From: Pristionchus mayeri
Taxonomy: Eukaryota; Nematoda; Chromadorea; Rhabditida; Neodiplogasteridae
Length of the DNA: 64,000 nucleotides
Assembly: GCA_036245805.1 (NCBI GenBank)
Contig: BTRK01000003.1
Span: 9,796,001 to 9,860,000 of the forward strand
Direction: 5' to 3'
Positions within the stretch are counted from its first letter, which is position 1, and every line of letters starts with the position of its first letter. Shown here piece by piece: positions 38,640 through 52,844 of this stretch. The notes under the pieces are model-generated. The model searched no databases, was not told the origin of the DNA, and saw only the letters and a list, made by a program, of their open reading frames with translations. The position numbers and the translations under genes are program-made.

Positions 38640-41600
38640 ATTTTGAGAGATATCAGCTTAATTGCGACGCTAATTTAGCTTTACAATAACATCAACAATG
38701 GCACTGTTCTTTGAAAATACATTGTTAGACCTTCAAAGGAAAATACATTGTTAGACCTTCAAAGCATATTCTGACCACATTCATCGCTACGAGTAAGGAG
38801 GTCTTAAGGATCATTATTTTGTGATATTTTGAGAGATATCAGCTTAATTGCAACGCTAATTTAGCTTTACAATAACATCAACAATGGCACTGTTCTTTGA
38901 AAATACATTGTTAGACCTTCAAAGGAAAATACATTGTTAGACCTTCAAAGCATATTCTGACCACATTCATCGCTACGAGTAAGGAGGTCTTAAGGATCAT
39001 TATTTTGTGATATTTTGAGAGATATCAGCTCAGTTGCGACGCTAATTTAGCTTTACAATAACATCAACAATGGCACTGTTCTTTGAAAATACATTGTTAG
39101 ACCTTCAAAGCATATTCTGACCACATTCATCGCTACGAGTAAGGAGGTCTTAAGGATCATTCTTTTGTGATATTTTGAGAGATATCAGCTTAATTGCGAC
39201 GCTAATTTAGCTTTACAATAACATCAACAATGGCACTGTTCTTTGAAAATACATTGTTAGACCTTCAAAGGAAAATACATTGTTAGACCTTCAAAGCATA
39301 TTCTAACCACATTCATCGCTACGAGTAAGGAGGTCTTAAGGATCATTATTTTGTGATATTTTGAGAGATATCAGCTTAATTGCAACGCTAATTTAGCTTT
39401 ACAATAACATCAACAATGGCACTGTTCTTTGAAAATACATTGTTAGACCTTCAAAGGAAAATACATTGTTAGACCTTCAAAGCATATTCTGACCACATTC
39501 ATCGCTACGAGTAAGGAGGTCTTAAGGATCATTATTTTGTGATATTTTGAGAGATATCAGCTCAGTTGCGACGCTAGTTTAGCTTTACAATAACATCAAC
39601 TATGGCACTGTTCTTTGAAAATACATTGTTAGACTTTCAAAGCATATTCTGACCACATTCATCGCTACGAGTAAGGAGGTCTTAAGGATCATTATTTTGT
39701 GATATTTTGAGAGATATCAGCTCAGTTGCGACGCTAATTTAGCTTTACAATAACATCAACAATGGCACTGTTCTTTGAAAATACATTGTTAGACCTTCAA
39801 AGCATATTCTGACCACATTCATCGCTACGAGTAAGGAGGTCTTAAGGATCATTATTTTGTGATATTTTGAGAGATATCAGCTCAGTTGCGACGCTAATTT
39901 AGCTTTATAATAACATCAACAATGGCACTGTTCTTTGAAAATACATTGTTAGACCTTCACAGCATATTCTGACCACATTCATCGCTACGAGTAAGGAGGT
40001 CTAAAGGATCATTCTTTTGTGATATTTTGAGAGATATCAGCTTAATTGCGACGCTAATTTAGCTTTACAATAACATCAACAATGGCACTGTTCTTTGAAA
40101 ATACATTGTTAGACCTTCAAAGGAAAATACATTGTTAGACCTTCAAAGCATATTCTAACCACATTCATCGCTACGAGTAAGGAGGTCTTAAGGATCATTA
40201 TTTTGTGATATTTTGAGAGATATCAGCTTAATTGCAACGCTAATTTAGCTTTACAATAACATCAACAATGGCACTGTTCTTTGAAAATACATTGTTAGAC
40301 CTTCAAAGGAAAATACATTGTTAGACCTTCAAAGCATATTCTGACCACATTCATCGCTACGAGTAAGGAGGTCTTAAGGATCATTATTTTGTGATATTTT
40401 GAGAGATATCAGCTTAATTGCGACGCTAATTTAGCTTTACAATAACATCAACAATGGCACTGTTCTTTGAAAATACATTGTTAGACCTTCAAAGGAAAAT
40501 ACATTGTTAGACCTTCAAAGCATATTCTGACCACATTCATCGCTACGAGTAAGGAGGTCTTAAGGATCATTATTTTGTGATATTTTGAGAGATATCAGCT
40601 TAATTGCAACGCTAATTTAGCTTTACAATAACATCAACAATGGCACTGTTCTTTGAAAATACATTGTTAGACCTTCAAAGGAAAATACATTGTTAGACCT
40701 TCAAAGCATATTCTGACCACATTCATCGCTACGAGTAAGGAGGTCTTAAGGATCATTATTTTGTGATATTTTGAGAGATATCAGCTCAGTTGCGACGCTA
40801 ATTTAGCTTTACAATAACATCAACAATGGCACTGTTCTTTGAAAATACATTGTTAGACCTTCAAAGCATATTCTGACCACATTCATCGCTACGAGTAAGG
40901 AGGTCTTAAGGATCATTCTTTTGTGATATTTTGAGAGATATCAGCTTAATTGCGACGCTAATTTAGCTTTACAATAACATCAACAATGGCACTGTTCTTT
41001 GAAAATACATTGTTAGACCTTCAAAGGAAAATACATTGTTAGACCTTCAAAGCATATTCTAACCACATTCATCGCTACGAGTAAGGAGGTCTTAAGGATC
41101 ATTATTTTGTGATATTTTGAGAGATATCAGCTTAATTGCAACGCTAATTTAGCTTTACAATAACATCAACAATGGCACTGTTCTTTGAAAATACATTGTT
41201 AGACCTTCAAAGGAAAATACATTGTTAGACCTTCAAAGCATATTCTGACCACATTCATCGCTACGAGTAAGGAGGTCTTAAGGATCATTATTTTGTGATA
41301 TTTTGAGAGATATCAGCTCAGTTGCGACGCTAGTTTAGCTTTACAATAACATCAACTATGGCACTGTTCTTTGAAAATACATTGTTAGACTTTCAAAGCA
41401 TATTCTGACCACATTCATCGCTACGAGTAAGGAGGTCTTAAGGATCATTATTTTGTGATATTTTGAGAGATATCAGCTCAGTTGCGACGCTAATTTAGCC
41501 TTACAATAACATCAACAATGGCACTGTTCTTTGAAAATACATTGTTAGACCTTCAAAGCATATTCTGACCACATTCATCGCTACGAGTAAGGAGGTCTTA

Positions 41601-44600
41601 AGGATCATTATTTTGTGATATTTTGAGAGATATCAGCTCAGTTGCGACGCTAATTTAGCTTTATAATAACATCAACAATGGCACTGTTCTTTGAAAATAC
41701 ATTGTTAGACCTTCACAGCATATTCTGACCACATTCATCGCTACGAGTAAGGAGGTCTAAAGGATCATTATTTTGTGATATTTTGAGAGATATCAGCTCA
41801 GTTGCGACGCTAGTTTAGCTTTACAATAACATCAACAATGGCACTGTTCTTCGAAAATACATTGTTAGACCTTCAAAGCATATTCTGACCACATTCATCG
41901 CTACGAGTAAGGAGGTCTTAAGGATCATTCTTTTGTGATATTTTGAGAGATATCAGCTTAATTGCGACGCTAATTTAGCTTTACAATAACATCAACAATG
42001 GCACTGTTCTTTGAAAATACATTGTTAGACCTTCAAAGGAAAATACATTGTTAGACCTTCAAAGCGTATTCTAACCACATTCATCGCTACGAGTAAGGAG
42101 GTCTTAAGGATCATTATTTTGTGATATTTTGAGAGATATCAGCTTAATTGCAACGCTAATTTAGCTTTACAATAACATCAACTATGGCACTGTTCTTTGA
42201 AAATACATAGTTAGACTTTCAAAGCATATTCTGACCACATTCATCGCTACGAGTAAGGAGGTCTTAAGGATCATTATTTTGTGATATTTTGAGAGATATC
42301 AGCTTAATTGCGACGCTAATTTAGCTTTACAATAACATCAACAATGGCACTGTTCTTTGAAAATACATTGTTAGACCTTCAAAGGAAAATACATTGTTAG
42401 ACCTTCAAAGCATATTCTGACCACATTCATCGCTACGAGTAAGGAGGTCTTAAGGATCATTATTTTGTGATATTTTGAGAGATATCAGCTTAATTGCAAC
42501 GCTAATTTAGCTTTACAATAACATCAACAATGGCACTGTTCTTTGAAAATACGTTGTTAGACCTTCAAAGCATATTCTTACCACATTCATCGCTACGAGT
42601 AAGGAGGTCTTAAGGATCATTATTTTGTGATATTTTGAGAGATATCAGCTCAATTGCGACGCTAATTTAGCTTTACAATAACATCAACAATGGCACTGTT
42701 CTTTGAAAATACATTGTTAGACCTTCAAAGGAAAATACATTGTTAGACCTTCAAAGCGTATTCTAACCACATTCATCGCTACGAGTAAGGAGGTCTTAAG
42801 GATCATTATTTTGTGATATTTTGAGAGATATCAGCTTAATTGCAACGCTAATTTAGCTTTACAATAACATCAACTATGGCACTGTTCTTTGAAAATACAT
42901 AGTTAGACTTTCAAAGCATATTCTGACCACATTCATCGCTACGAGTAAGGAGGTCTTAAGGATCATTATTTTGTGATATTTTGAGAGATATCAGCTTAAT
43001 TGCGACGCTAATTTAGCTTTACAATAACATCAACAATGGCACTGTTCTTTGAAAATACATTGTTAGACCTTCAAAGGAAAATACATTGTTAGACCTTCAA
43101 AGCATATTCTGACCACATTCATCGCTACGAGTAAGGAGGTCTTAAGGATCATTATTTTGTGATATTTTGAGGGATATCAGCTTAATTGCAACGCTAATTT
43201 AGCTTTACAATAACATCAACAATGGCACTGTTCTTTGAAAATACGTTGTTAGACCTTCAAAGCATATTCTGACCACATTCATCGCTACGAGTAAGGAGGT
43301 CTTAAGGATCATTATTTTGTGATATTTTGAGAGATATCAGCTCAATTGCGACGCTAATTTAGCTTTACAATAACATCAACTATGGCACTGTTCTTTGAAA
43401 ATACATAGTTAGACTTTCAAAGCATATTCTGACCACATTCATCGCTACGAGTAAGGAGGTCTTAAGGATCATTATATTGTGATATTTTGAGAGATATCAG
43501 CTCAGTTGCGACGCTAGTTTAGCTTTACAATAACATCAACAATGGCACTGTTCTTTGAAAATACATTGTTAGACCTTCAAAGCATATTCTGACCACATTC
43601 ATCGCTACGAGTAAGGAGGTCTTAAGGATCATTATTTTGTGATATTTTGAGAGATATCAGCTTAATTGCGACGCTAATTTAGCTTTACAATAACATCAAC
43701 TATGGCAATGTTCTTTGAAAATACATTGTTAGACCTTCAAAGGAAAATACATTGTTAGACCTTCAAAACATATTCTGACCAAATTCATCGCTACGAGTAA
43801 GGAGGTCTTAAGGATCATTATTTTGTGATATTTTGAGAGATATCAGCTTAATTGCGACGCTAATTTAGCTTTACAATAACATCAACTATGGCACTGTTCT
43901 TTGAAAATACATAGTTAGACTTTCAAAGCATATTCTGACCACATTCATCGCTACGAGTAAGGAGGTCTTAAGGATCATTATTTTGTGATATTTTGAGAGA
44001 TATCAGCTTAATTGCGACGCTAATTTAGCTTTACAATAACATCAACTATGGCACTGTTCTTTGAAAATACATAGTTAGACTTTCAAAGCATATTCTGACC
44101 ACATTCATCGCTACGAGTAAGGAGGTCTTAAGGATCATTATATTGTGATATTTTGAGAGATATCAGCTCAGTTGCGACGCTAGTTTAGCTTTACAATAAC
44201 ATCAACAATGGCACTGTTCTTTGAAAATACATTGTTAGACCTTCAAAGCATATTCTGACCACATTCATCGCTACGAGTAAGGAGGTCTTAAGGATCATTA
44301 TTTTGTGATATTTTGAGAGATATCAGCTTAATTGCAACGCTAATTTAGCTTTACAATAACATCAACTATGACACTGTTCTTTGAAAATACATAGTTAGAC
44401 TTTCAAAGCATATTCTGACCACATTCATCGCTACGAGTAAGGAGGTCTTAAGGATCATTCTTTTGTGATATTTTGAGAGAGAGATATCAGCTTAATTGCA
44501 ACGCTAATTTAGCTTTACAATAACATCAACTATGACACTGTTCTTTGAAAATACATAGTTAGACTTTCAAAGCATATTCTGACCACATTCATCGCTACGA

Positions 44601-46150
44601 GTAAGGAGGTCTTAAGGATCATTCTTTTGTGATATTTTGAGAGAGAGATATCAGCTTAATTGCGACGCTAATTTAGCTTTACAATAACATCAACTATGGC
44701 ACTGTTCTTTGAAAATACATTGTTAGACCTTCAAAGCATATTCTGACCACATTCATCGCTACGAGTAAGGAGGTCTTAAGGATCATTATTTTGTGATATT
44801 TTGAGAGATATCAGCTCAGTTGCGACGCTAGTTTAGCTTTACAATAACATCAACTATGGCACTGTTCTTTGAAAATACATTGTTAGACCTTCAAAGCATA
44901 TTCTGACCACATTCATCGCTACGAGTAAGGAGGTCTTAAGGATCATTATTTTGTGATATTTTGAGAGATATCAGCTCAGTTGCGACGCTAATTTAGCTTT
45001 ACAATAACATCAACAATGGCACTGTTCTTTGAAAATACATTGTTAGACCTTCAAAGCATATTCTGACCACATTCATCGCTACGAGTAAGGAGGTCTTAAG
45101 GATCATTCTTTTGTGATATTTTGAGAGATATCAGCTTAATTGCGACGCTAATTTAGCTTTACAATAACATCAACAATGGCACTGTTCTTTGAAAATACAT
45201 TGTTAGACCTTCAAAGGAAAATACATTGTTAGACCTTCAAAGCATATTCTAACCACATTCATCGCTACGAGTAAGGAGGTCTTAAGGATCATTATTTTGT
45301 GATATTTTGAGAGATATCAGCTTAATTGCAACGCTAATTTAGCTTTACAATAACATCAACAATGGCACTGTTCTTTGAAAATACATTGTTAGACCTTCAA
45401 AGGAAAATACATTGTTAGACCTTCAAAGCATATTCTGACCACATTCATCGCTACGAGTAAGGAGGTCTTAAGGATCATTATTTTGTGATTTTTTGAGAGA
45501 TATCAGCTCAGTTGCGACGCTAGTTTAGCTTTACAATAACATCAACTATGGCACTGTTCTTTGAAAATACATTGTTAGACTTTCAAAGCATATTCTGACC
45601 ACATTCATCGCTACGAGTAAGGAGGTCTTAAGGATCATTATTTTGTGATATTTTGAGAGATATCAGCTCAGTTGCGACGCTAGTTTAGCTTTACAATAAC
45701 ATCAACAATGGCACTGTTCTTTGAAAATACATTGTTAGACCTTCAAAGCATATTCTGACCACATTCATCGCTACGAGTAAGGAGGGCTTAAGGATCATTA
45801 TTTTGTGATATTTTGAGAGATATCAGCTTAATTGCGACGCTAATTTAGCTTTACAATAACATCAACAATGGCACTGTTCTTTGAAAATACATTGTTAGAC
45901 CTTCAAAGGAAAATACATTGTTAGACCTTCAAAGCATATTCTGACCACATTCATCGCTACGAGTAAGGAGGTCTTAAGGATCATTATTTTGTGATATTTT
46001 GAGAGATATCAGCTCAGTTGCGACGCTAATTTAGCTTTACAATAACATCAACAATGGCACTGTTCTTTGAAAGTACATTGTTAGACCTTCACAGCATATT
46101 CTGACCACATTCATCGCTACGAGTAAGGAGGTCTTAAGGATCATTATTTT
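38640..46150. repeat. Domain D, second stretch
   Basis: D-type monomers with attcttttg, ctaacc (39303, 40155, 41059, 42071, 42763, 45249), tgcaacgc, gctagtttag, attatattg and paired GA-expanded units, as in 27.3-34.8 kb. The stretch is the D part of the second 10.4-kb copy. Nothing other than satellite was seen. Confidence 0.85.
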
Positions 46151-48870
46151 GTGATATTTTGAGAGATATCAGCTCAGTTGCGACGCTAGTTTATCTTTAC
46201 AATAACATCAACAATGGCACTGTTCTTTGAAAATACATTGTTAGACCTTCAAAGCATATTCTGACCACATTCATCGCTACGAGTAAGGAGGTCTTAAGGA
46301 TCATTCTTTTGTGATATTTTGAGAGATATCAGCTTAATTGCGACGCTAATTTAGCTTTACAATAACATCAACATTGGCACTGTTCTTTGAAAATACATTG
46401 TTAGACCTTCAAAGGAAAATACATTGTTAGACCTTCAAAGCATATTCTAACCACATTCATCGCTACGAGTAAGGAGGTCTTAAGGATCATTATTTTGTGA
46501 TATTTTGAGAGATATCAGCTTAATTGCAACGCTAATTTAGCTTTACAATAACATCAACTATGACACTGTTCTTTGAAAATACATTGTTAGACCTTCAAAG
46601 CATATTCTGACCACATTCATCGCAACGAGTAAGGAGGTCTTAAGGATCATTATTTTGTGATATTTTGAGAGATATCAGCTTAATTGCGACGCTAATTTAG
46701 CTTTACAATAACATCAACTATGGCACTGTTCTTTGAAAATACATTGTTAGACTTTCAAAGGAAAATACATTGTTAGACCTTCAAAGCATATTCTGACCAC
46801 ATTCATCGCTACGAGTAAGGAGGTCTTAAGGATCATTATTTTGTGATATTTTGAGAGATATCAGCTTAATTGCGACGCTAATTTAGCTTTACAATAACAT
46901 CAACTATGGCACTGTTCTTTGAAAATACATTGTTAGACCTTCAAAGGAAAATACATTGTTAGACCTTCAAAGCATATTCTGACCACATTCATCGTTACGA
47001 GTTAGGAGGTCTTAAGGATCATTATTTTGTTATATTTTGAGAGATATCAGCTCAGTTGCGACGCTAATTTATCTTTACAATAACATCAACAATGGCACTG
47101 TTCTTTGAAAATACGTTGTTAGACCTTCAAAGCATATTCTGACCACATTCATCGCTACGAGTAAGGAGGTCTTAAGGATCATTATTTTGTGATATTTTGA
47201 GAGATATCAGCTCAATTTCGACGCTAATTTAGCTTTACAATAACATCAACTATGACACTGTTCTTTGAAAATACATAGTTAGACTTTCAAAGCATATTCT
47301 GACCACATTCATCGCTACGAGTAAGGAGGTCTTAAGGATCATTATTTTGTGATATTTTGAGAGATATCAGCTTAATTGCGACGCTAATTTAACTTTACAA
47401 TAACATCAACTATGGCACTGTTCTTTGAAAATACATTGTTAGACCTTCAAAGGAAAATACATTGTTAGACCTTCAAAGCATATTCTGACCACATTCATCG
47501 CTACGAGTAAGGAGGTCTTAAGGATCATTATTTTGTGATATTTTGAGAGATATCAGCTTAATTGCGACGCTAATTTAGCTTTACAGTAACATCAACTATG
47601 GCACTGTTCTTTGAAAATACATAGTTAGACTTTCAAAGCATATTCTGACCACATTCATCGCTACGAGTAAGGAGGTCTTAAGGATCATTATTTTGTGATA
47701 TTTTGAGAGATATCAGCTTAATTGCGACGCTAATTTAGCTTTACAATAACATCAACAATGGCACTGTTCTTTGAAAATACATTGTTAGACCTTCAAAGGA
47801 AAATACATTGTTAGACCTTCAAAGCATATTCTGACCACATTCATCGCTACGAGTTAGGAGGTCTTAAGGATCATTATTTTATGATATTTTGAGAGATATC
47901 AGCTCAGTTGCGACGCTAATTTATCTTTACAATAACATCAACAATGGCACTGTTCTTTGAAAATACGTTGTTAGACCTTCAAAGCATATTCTGACCACAT
48001 TCATCGCTACGAGTAAGGAGGTCTTAAGGATCATTATTTTGTGATATTTTGAGAGATATCAGCTCAATTGCGACGCTAATTCAGCTTTACAATAACATCA
48101 ACTATGACACTGTTCTTTGAAAATACATTGTTAGACCTTCAAAGCATATTCTGACCACATTCATCGCAACGAGTAAGGAGGTCTTAATTATCATTATTTT
48201 GTGATATTTTGAGAGATATCAGCTCAATTGCGACGCTAATTCAGCTTTACAATAACATCAACTATGACACTGTTCTTTCAAAATACATTGTTAGACCTTC
48301 AAAGCATATTCTGACCACATTCATCGCAACGAGTAAGGAGGTCTTAAGGATCATTATTTTGTGATATTTTGAGAGATATCAGCTTAATTGCGACGCTAAT
48401 TTAGCTTTACAATAACATCAACTATGGCACTGTTCTTTGAAAATACATTGTTAGACTTTCAAAGGAAAATACATTGTTAGACCTTCAAAGCATATTCTGA
48501 CCACATTCATCGCTACGAGTAAGGAGGTCTTAAGGATCATTATTTTGTGATATTTTGAGAGATATCAGCTTAATTGCGACGCTAATTTAGCTTTACAATA
48601 ACATCAACTATGGCGCTGTTCTTTGAAAATACATAGTTAGACTTTCAAAGCATTTTCTGACCACATTCATCGCTACGAGTAAGGAGGTCTTAAGGATCAT
48701 TATTTTGTGATATTTTGAGAGATATCAGCTTAATTGCGACGCTAATTTAGCTTTACAATAACATCAACTATGGCACTGTTCTTTGAAAATACATTGTTAG
48801 ACCTTCAATGCATATTCTTACCACATTCATCGCTACGAGTAAGGAGGTCTTAAGGATCATTATTTTGTGA
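46150..48870. repeat. 2.7-kb C-type tandem block, copy 1 (offset 2,716 bp)
   Basis: This block is repeated directly by the next 2.7 kb. Anchors at exactly 2,716 bp apart: caacattgg (46369/49085), cgttacgag (46993/49709), ctttcaaaa (48279/50995), agcattttct (48649/51365) and caatgcata (48809/51525). The offset equals 16 monomers and six 26-bp modules. It includes a short D-type head (attcttttg, ctaacc, tgcaacgc) and the whole C module. Confidence 0.92.
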
Positions 48871-51600
48871 TATTTTGAGAGATATCAGCTCAGTTGCGAC
48901 GCTAGTTTATCTTTACAATAACATCAACAATGGCACTGTTCTTTGAAAATACATTGTTAGACCTTCAAAGCATATTCTGACCACATTCATCGCTACGAGT
49001 AAGGAGGTCTTAAGGATCATTCTTTTGTGATATTTTGAGAGATATCAGCTTAATTGCGACGCTAATTTAGCTTTACAATAACATCAACATTGGCACTGTT
49101 CTTTGAAAATACATTGTTAGACCTTCAAAGGAAAATACATTGTTAGACCTTCAAAGCATATTCTAACCACATTCATCGCTACGAGTAAGGAGGTCTTAAG
49201 GATCATTATTTTGTGATATTTTGAGAGATATCAGCTTAATTGCAACGCTAATTTAGCTTTACAATAACATCAACTATGACACTGTTCTTTGAAAATACAT
49301 TGTTAGACCTTCAAAGCATATTCTGACCACATTCATCGCAACGAGTAAGGAGGTCTTAAGGATCATTATTTTGTGATATTTTGAGAGATATCAGCTTAAT
49401 TGCGACGCTAATTTAGCTTTACAATAACATCAACTATGGCACTGTTCTTTGAAAATACATTGTTAGACTTTCAAAGGAAAATACATTGTTAGACCTTCAA
49501 AGCATATTCTGACCACATTCATCGCTACGAGTAAGGAGGTCTTAAGGATCATTATTTTGTGATATTTTGAGAGATATCAGCTTAATTGCGACGCTAATTT
49601 AGCTTTACAATAACATCAACTATGGCACTGTTCTTTGAAAATACATTGTTAGACCTTCAAAGGAAAATACATTGTTAGACCTTCAAAGCATATTCTGACC
49701 ACATTCATCGTTACGAGTTAGGAGGTCTTAAGGATCATTATTTTGTTATATTTTGAGAGATATCAGCTCAGTTGCGACGCTAATTTATCTTTACAATAAC
49801 ATCAACAATGGCACTGTTCTTTGAAAATACGTTGTTAGACCTTCAAAGCATATTCTGACCACATTCATCGCTACGAGTAAGGAGGTCTTAAGGATCATTA
49901 TTTTGTGATATTTTGAGAGATATCAGCTCAATTTCTACGCTAATTTAGCTTTACAATAACATCAACTATGACACTGTTCTTTGAAAATACATAGTTAGAC
50001 TTTCAAAGCATATTCTGACCACATTCATCGCTACGAGTAAGGAGGTCTTAAGGATCATTATTTTGTGATATTTTGAGAGATATCAGCTTAATTGCGACGC
50101 TAATTTAACTTTACAATAACATCAACTATGGCACTGTTCTTTGAAAATACATTGTTAGACCTTCAAAGGAAAATACATTGTTAGACCTTCAAAGCATATT
50201 CTGACCACATTCATCGCTACGAGTAAGGAGGTCTTAAGGATCATTATTTTGTGATATTTTGAGAGATATCAGCTTAATTGCGACGCTAATTTAGCTTTAC
50301 AGTAACATCAACTATGGCACTGTTCTTTGAAAATACATAGTTAGACTTTCAAAGCATATTCTGACCACATTCATCGCTACGAGTAAGGAGGTCTTAAGGA
50401 TCATTATTTTGTGATATTTTGAGAGATATCAGCTTAATTGCGACGCTAATTTAGCTTTACAATAACATCAACAATGGCACTGTTCTTTGAAAATACATTG
50501 TTAGACCTTCAAAGGAAAATACATTGTTAGACCTTCAAAGCATATTCTGACCACATTCATCGCTACGAGTTAGGAGGTCTTAAGGATCATTATTTTATGA
50601 TATTTTGAGAGATATCAGCTCAGTTGCGACGCTAATTTATCTTTACAATAACATCAACAATGGCACTGTTCTTTGAAAATACGTTGTTAGACCTTCAAAG
50701 CATATTCTGACCACATTCATCGCTACGAGTAAGGAGGTCTTAAGGATCATTATTTTGTGATATTTTGAGAGATATCAGCTCAATTGCGACGCTAATTCAG
50801 CTTTACAATAACATCAACTATGACACTGTTCTTTGAAAATACATTGTTAGACCTTCAAAGCATATTCTGACCACATTCATCGCAACGAGTAAGGAGGTCT
50901 TAATTATCATTATTTTGTGATATTTTGAGAGATATCAGCTCAATTGCGACGCTAATTCAGCTTTACAATAACATCAACTATGACACTGTTCTTTCAAAAT
51001 ACATTGTTAGACCTTCAAAGCATATTCTGACCACATTCATCGCAACGAGTAAGGAGGTCTTAAGGATCATTATTTTGTGATATTTTGAGAGATATCAGCT
51101 TAATTGCGACGCTAATTTAGCTTTACAATAACATCAACTATGGCACTGTTCTTTGAAAATACATTGTTAGACTTTCAAAGGAAAATACATTGTTAGACCT
51201 TCAAAGCATATTCTGACCACATTCATCGCTACGAGTAAGGAGGTCTTAAGGATCATTATTTTGTGATATTTTGAGAGATATCAGCTTAATTGCGACGCTA
51301 ATTTAGCTTTACAATAACATCAACTATGGCGCTGTTCTTTGAAAATACATAGTTAGACTTTCAAAGCATTTTCTGACCACATTCATCGCTACGAGTAAGG
51401 AGGTCTTAAGGATCATTATTTTGTGATATTTTGAGAGATATCAGCTTAATTGCGACGCTAATTTAGCTTTACAATAACATCAACTATGGCACTGTTCTTT
51501 GAAAATACATTGTTAGACCTTCAATGCATATTCTTACCACATTCATCGCTACGAGTAAGGAGGTCTTAAGGATCATTATTTTGTGATATTTTGAGAGATA
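48871..51600. repeat. 2.7-kb C-type tandem block, copy 2 (offset 2,716 bp)
   Basis: Direct tandem copy of 46,150-48,870. The one difference noticed is atttctacgc at 49,931-49,940 (T at 49,936) where copy 1 has aatttcgacgc (G at 47,220). It ends near 51,600, where ctcaattg replaces the ctcagttg seen after the first two caatgcata markers. The 10.4-kb duplication stops at the start of this block (about 49,015), so the 2,716-bp duplication probably came after the 11,378-bp event. Confidence 0.91.
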
Positions 51601-52840
51601 TCAGCTCAATTGCGACGCTAATTTAGCTTTACAATAACATCAACAATGGCACTGTTCTTTGAAAATACATAGTTAGACTTTCAAAGCATATTCTGACCAC
51701 ATTCATCGCTACGTGTAAGGAGGTCTTAAGGATCATTATTTTGTGATATTTTGAGAGATATCAGCTCAATTGCGACGCTAATTTAGCTTTACAATAACAT
51801 CAACAATGGCACTGTTCTTTGAAAATACATTGTTAGACCTTCAAAGCATATTCTGACCACATTCATCGCTACGAGTAAGGAGGTCTTAAGGATCATTCTC
51901 TTGTGATATTTTGAGAGATATCAGCTTAATTGCGACGCTAATTTAGCTTTACAATAACATCAACAATGGCACTGTTCTTTGAAAATACATTGTTAGACCT
52001 TCAAAGGAAAATACATTGTTAGACCTTCAAAGCATATTCTAACCACATTCATCGCTACGAGTAAGGAGGTCTTAAGGATCATTATTTTGTGATATTTTGA
52101 GAGATATCAGCTTAATTGCAACGCTAATTTAGCTTTACAATAACATCAACTATGGCACTGTTCTTTGAAAATACATAGTTAGACTTTCAAAGCATATTCT
52201 GACCACATTCATCGCTACGAGTAAGGAGGTCTTAAGGATTATTCTTTTGTGATATTTTGAGAGAGAGATATCAGCTTAATTGCGACGCTAATTTAGCTTT
52301 ACAATAACATCAACAATGGCACTGTTCTTTGAAAATACATTGTTAGACCTTCAAAGGAAAATACGTTGTTAGACTTTCAAAGCATATTCTGACCACATTC
52401 ATCGCTACGAGTAAGGAGGTCTTAAGGATCATTATTTTGTGATATTTTGAGAGATATCAGCTTAATTGCGACGCTAATTTAGCTTTACAATAACATCAAC
52501 TATGGCACTGTTCTTTGAAAATACATTGTTAGACCTTCAAAGCATATTCTGACCACATTCATCGCTACGAGTAAGGAGGTCTTAAGGATCATTATTTTGT
52601 GATATTTTGAGAGATATCAGCTCAGTTGCGACGCTAATTTAGCTTTACAATAACATCAACAATGGCACTGTTCTTTGAAAATACGTTGTTAGACTTTCAA
52701 AGCATATTCTGACCACATTCATCGCTACGAGTAAGGAGGTCTTAAGGATCATTATTTTGTGATATTTTATGAGATATCAGCTTAATTGCGACGCTAATTT
52801 AGCTTTACAATAACATCAACTATGGCACTGTTCCTTGAAA
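51600..52840. repeat. Mixed D-type segment with private variants
   Basis: A short D-type interval has several variants not noticed elsewhere: acgtgtaagg (about 51,713), attctcttg (about 51,898), aaggattattc (about 52,238), a long unit whose second module reads gttgttagactttc (from 52,365), ttttatgagatatc (about 52,766) and ttccttgaaa (about 52,831). The higher private-variant load suggests it has escaped the recent copying that homogenised its flanks. Confidence 0.78.
52339..52524 (+). repeat. Recombinant 186-bp monomer (gttg/tttc second module)
   Basis: In nearly all long monomers the second module copy reads attgttagacctt. Here it reads gttgttagactttc, a start otherwise seen on plain 160-bp units (for example around 52,685). 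This is most simply a recombinant whose breakpoint falls within the 26-bp module. Confidence 0.75.
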
Positions 52841-52844
52841 ATAC

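Larger units (their letters stand above)
38640..49015. repeat. 10.4-kb segmental duplication, copy 2 (offset 11,378 bp)
   Basis: Second copy of 27,262-37,637. Only three differences were noticed by eye: ctcagttg at 31,271 against ctcaattg at 42,649, gctttac at 30,122 against gccttac at 41,500, and gagagatatc at 31,791 against gagggatatc at 43,169. That is on the order of 99.97% identity if no others exist, so the duplication is recent or the copies are actively homogenised. An assembly artefact is a possible alternative, but the private differences and the distinct 1-kb spacer argue against a simple one. Confidence 0.92.

Noticed and set aside
27262..49015. Assembly artefact producing a false duplicated 10.4-kb block
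   Set aside because: It cannot be excluded without reads, but private differences, unequal flanks, a distinct spacer and a layered 2,716-bp duplication make a simple artefact less likely than a real duplication.
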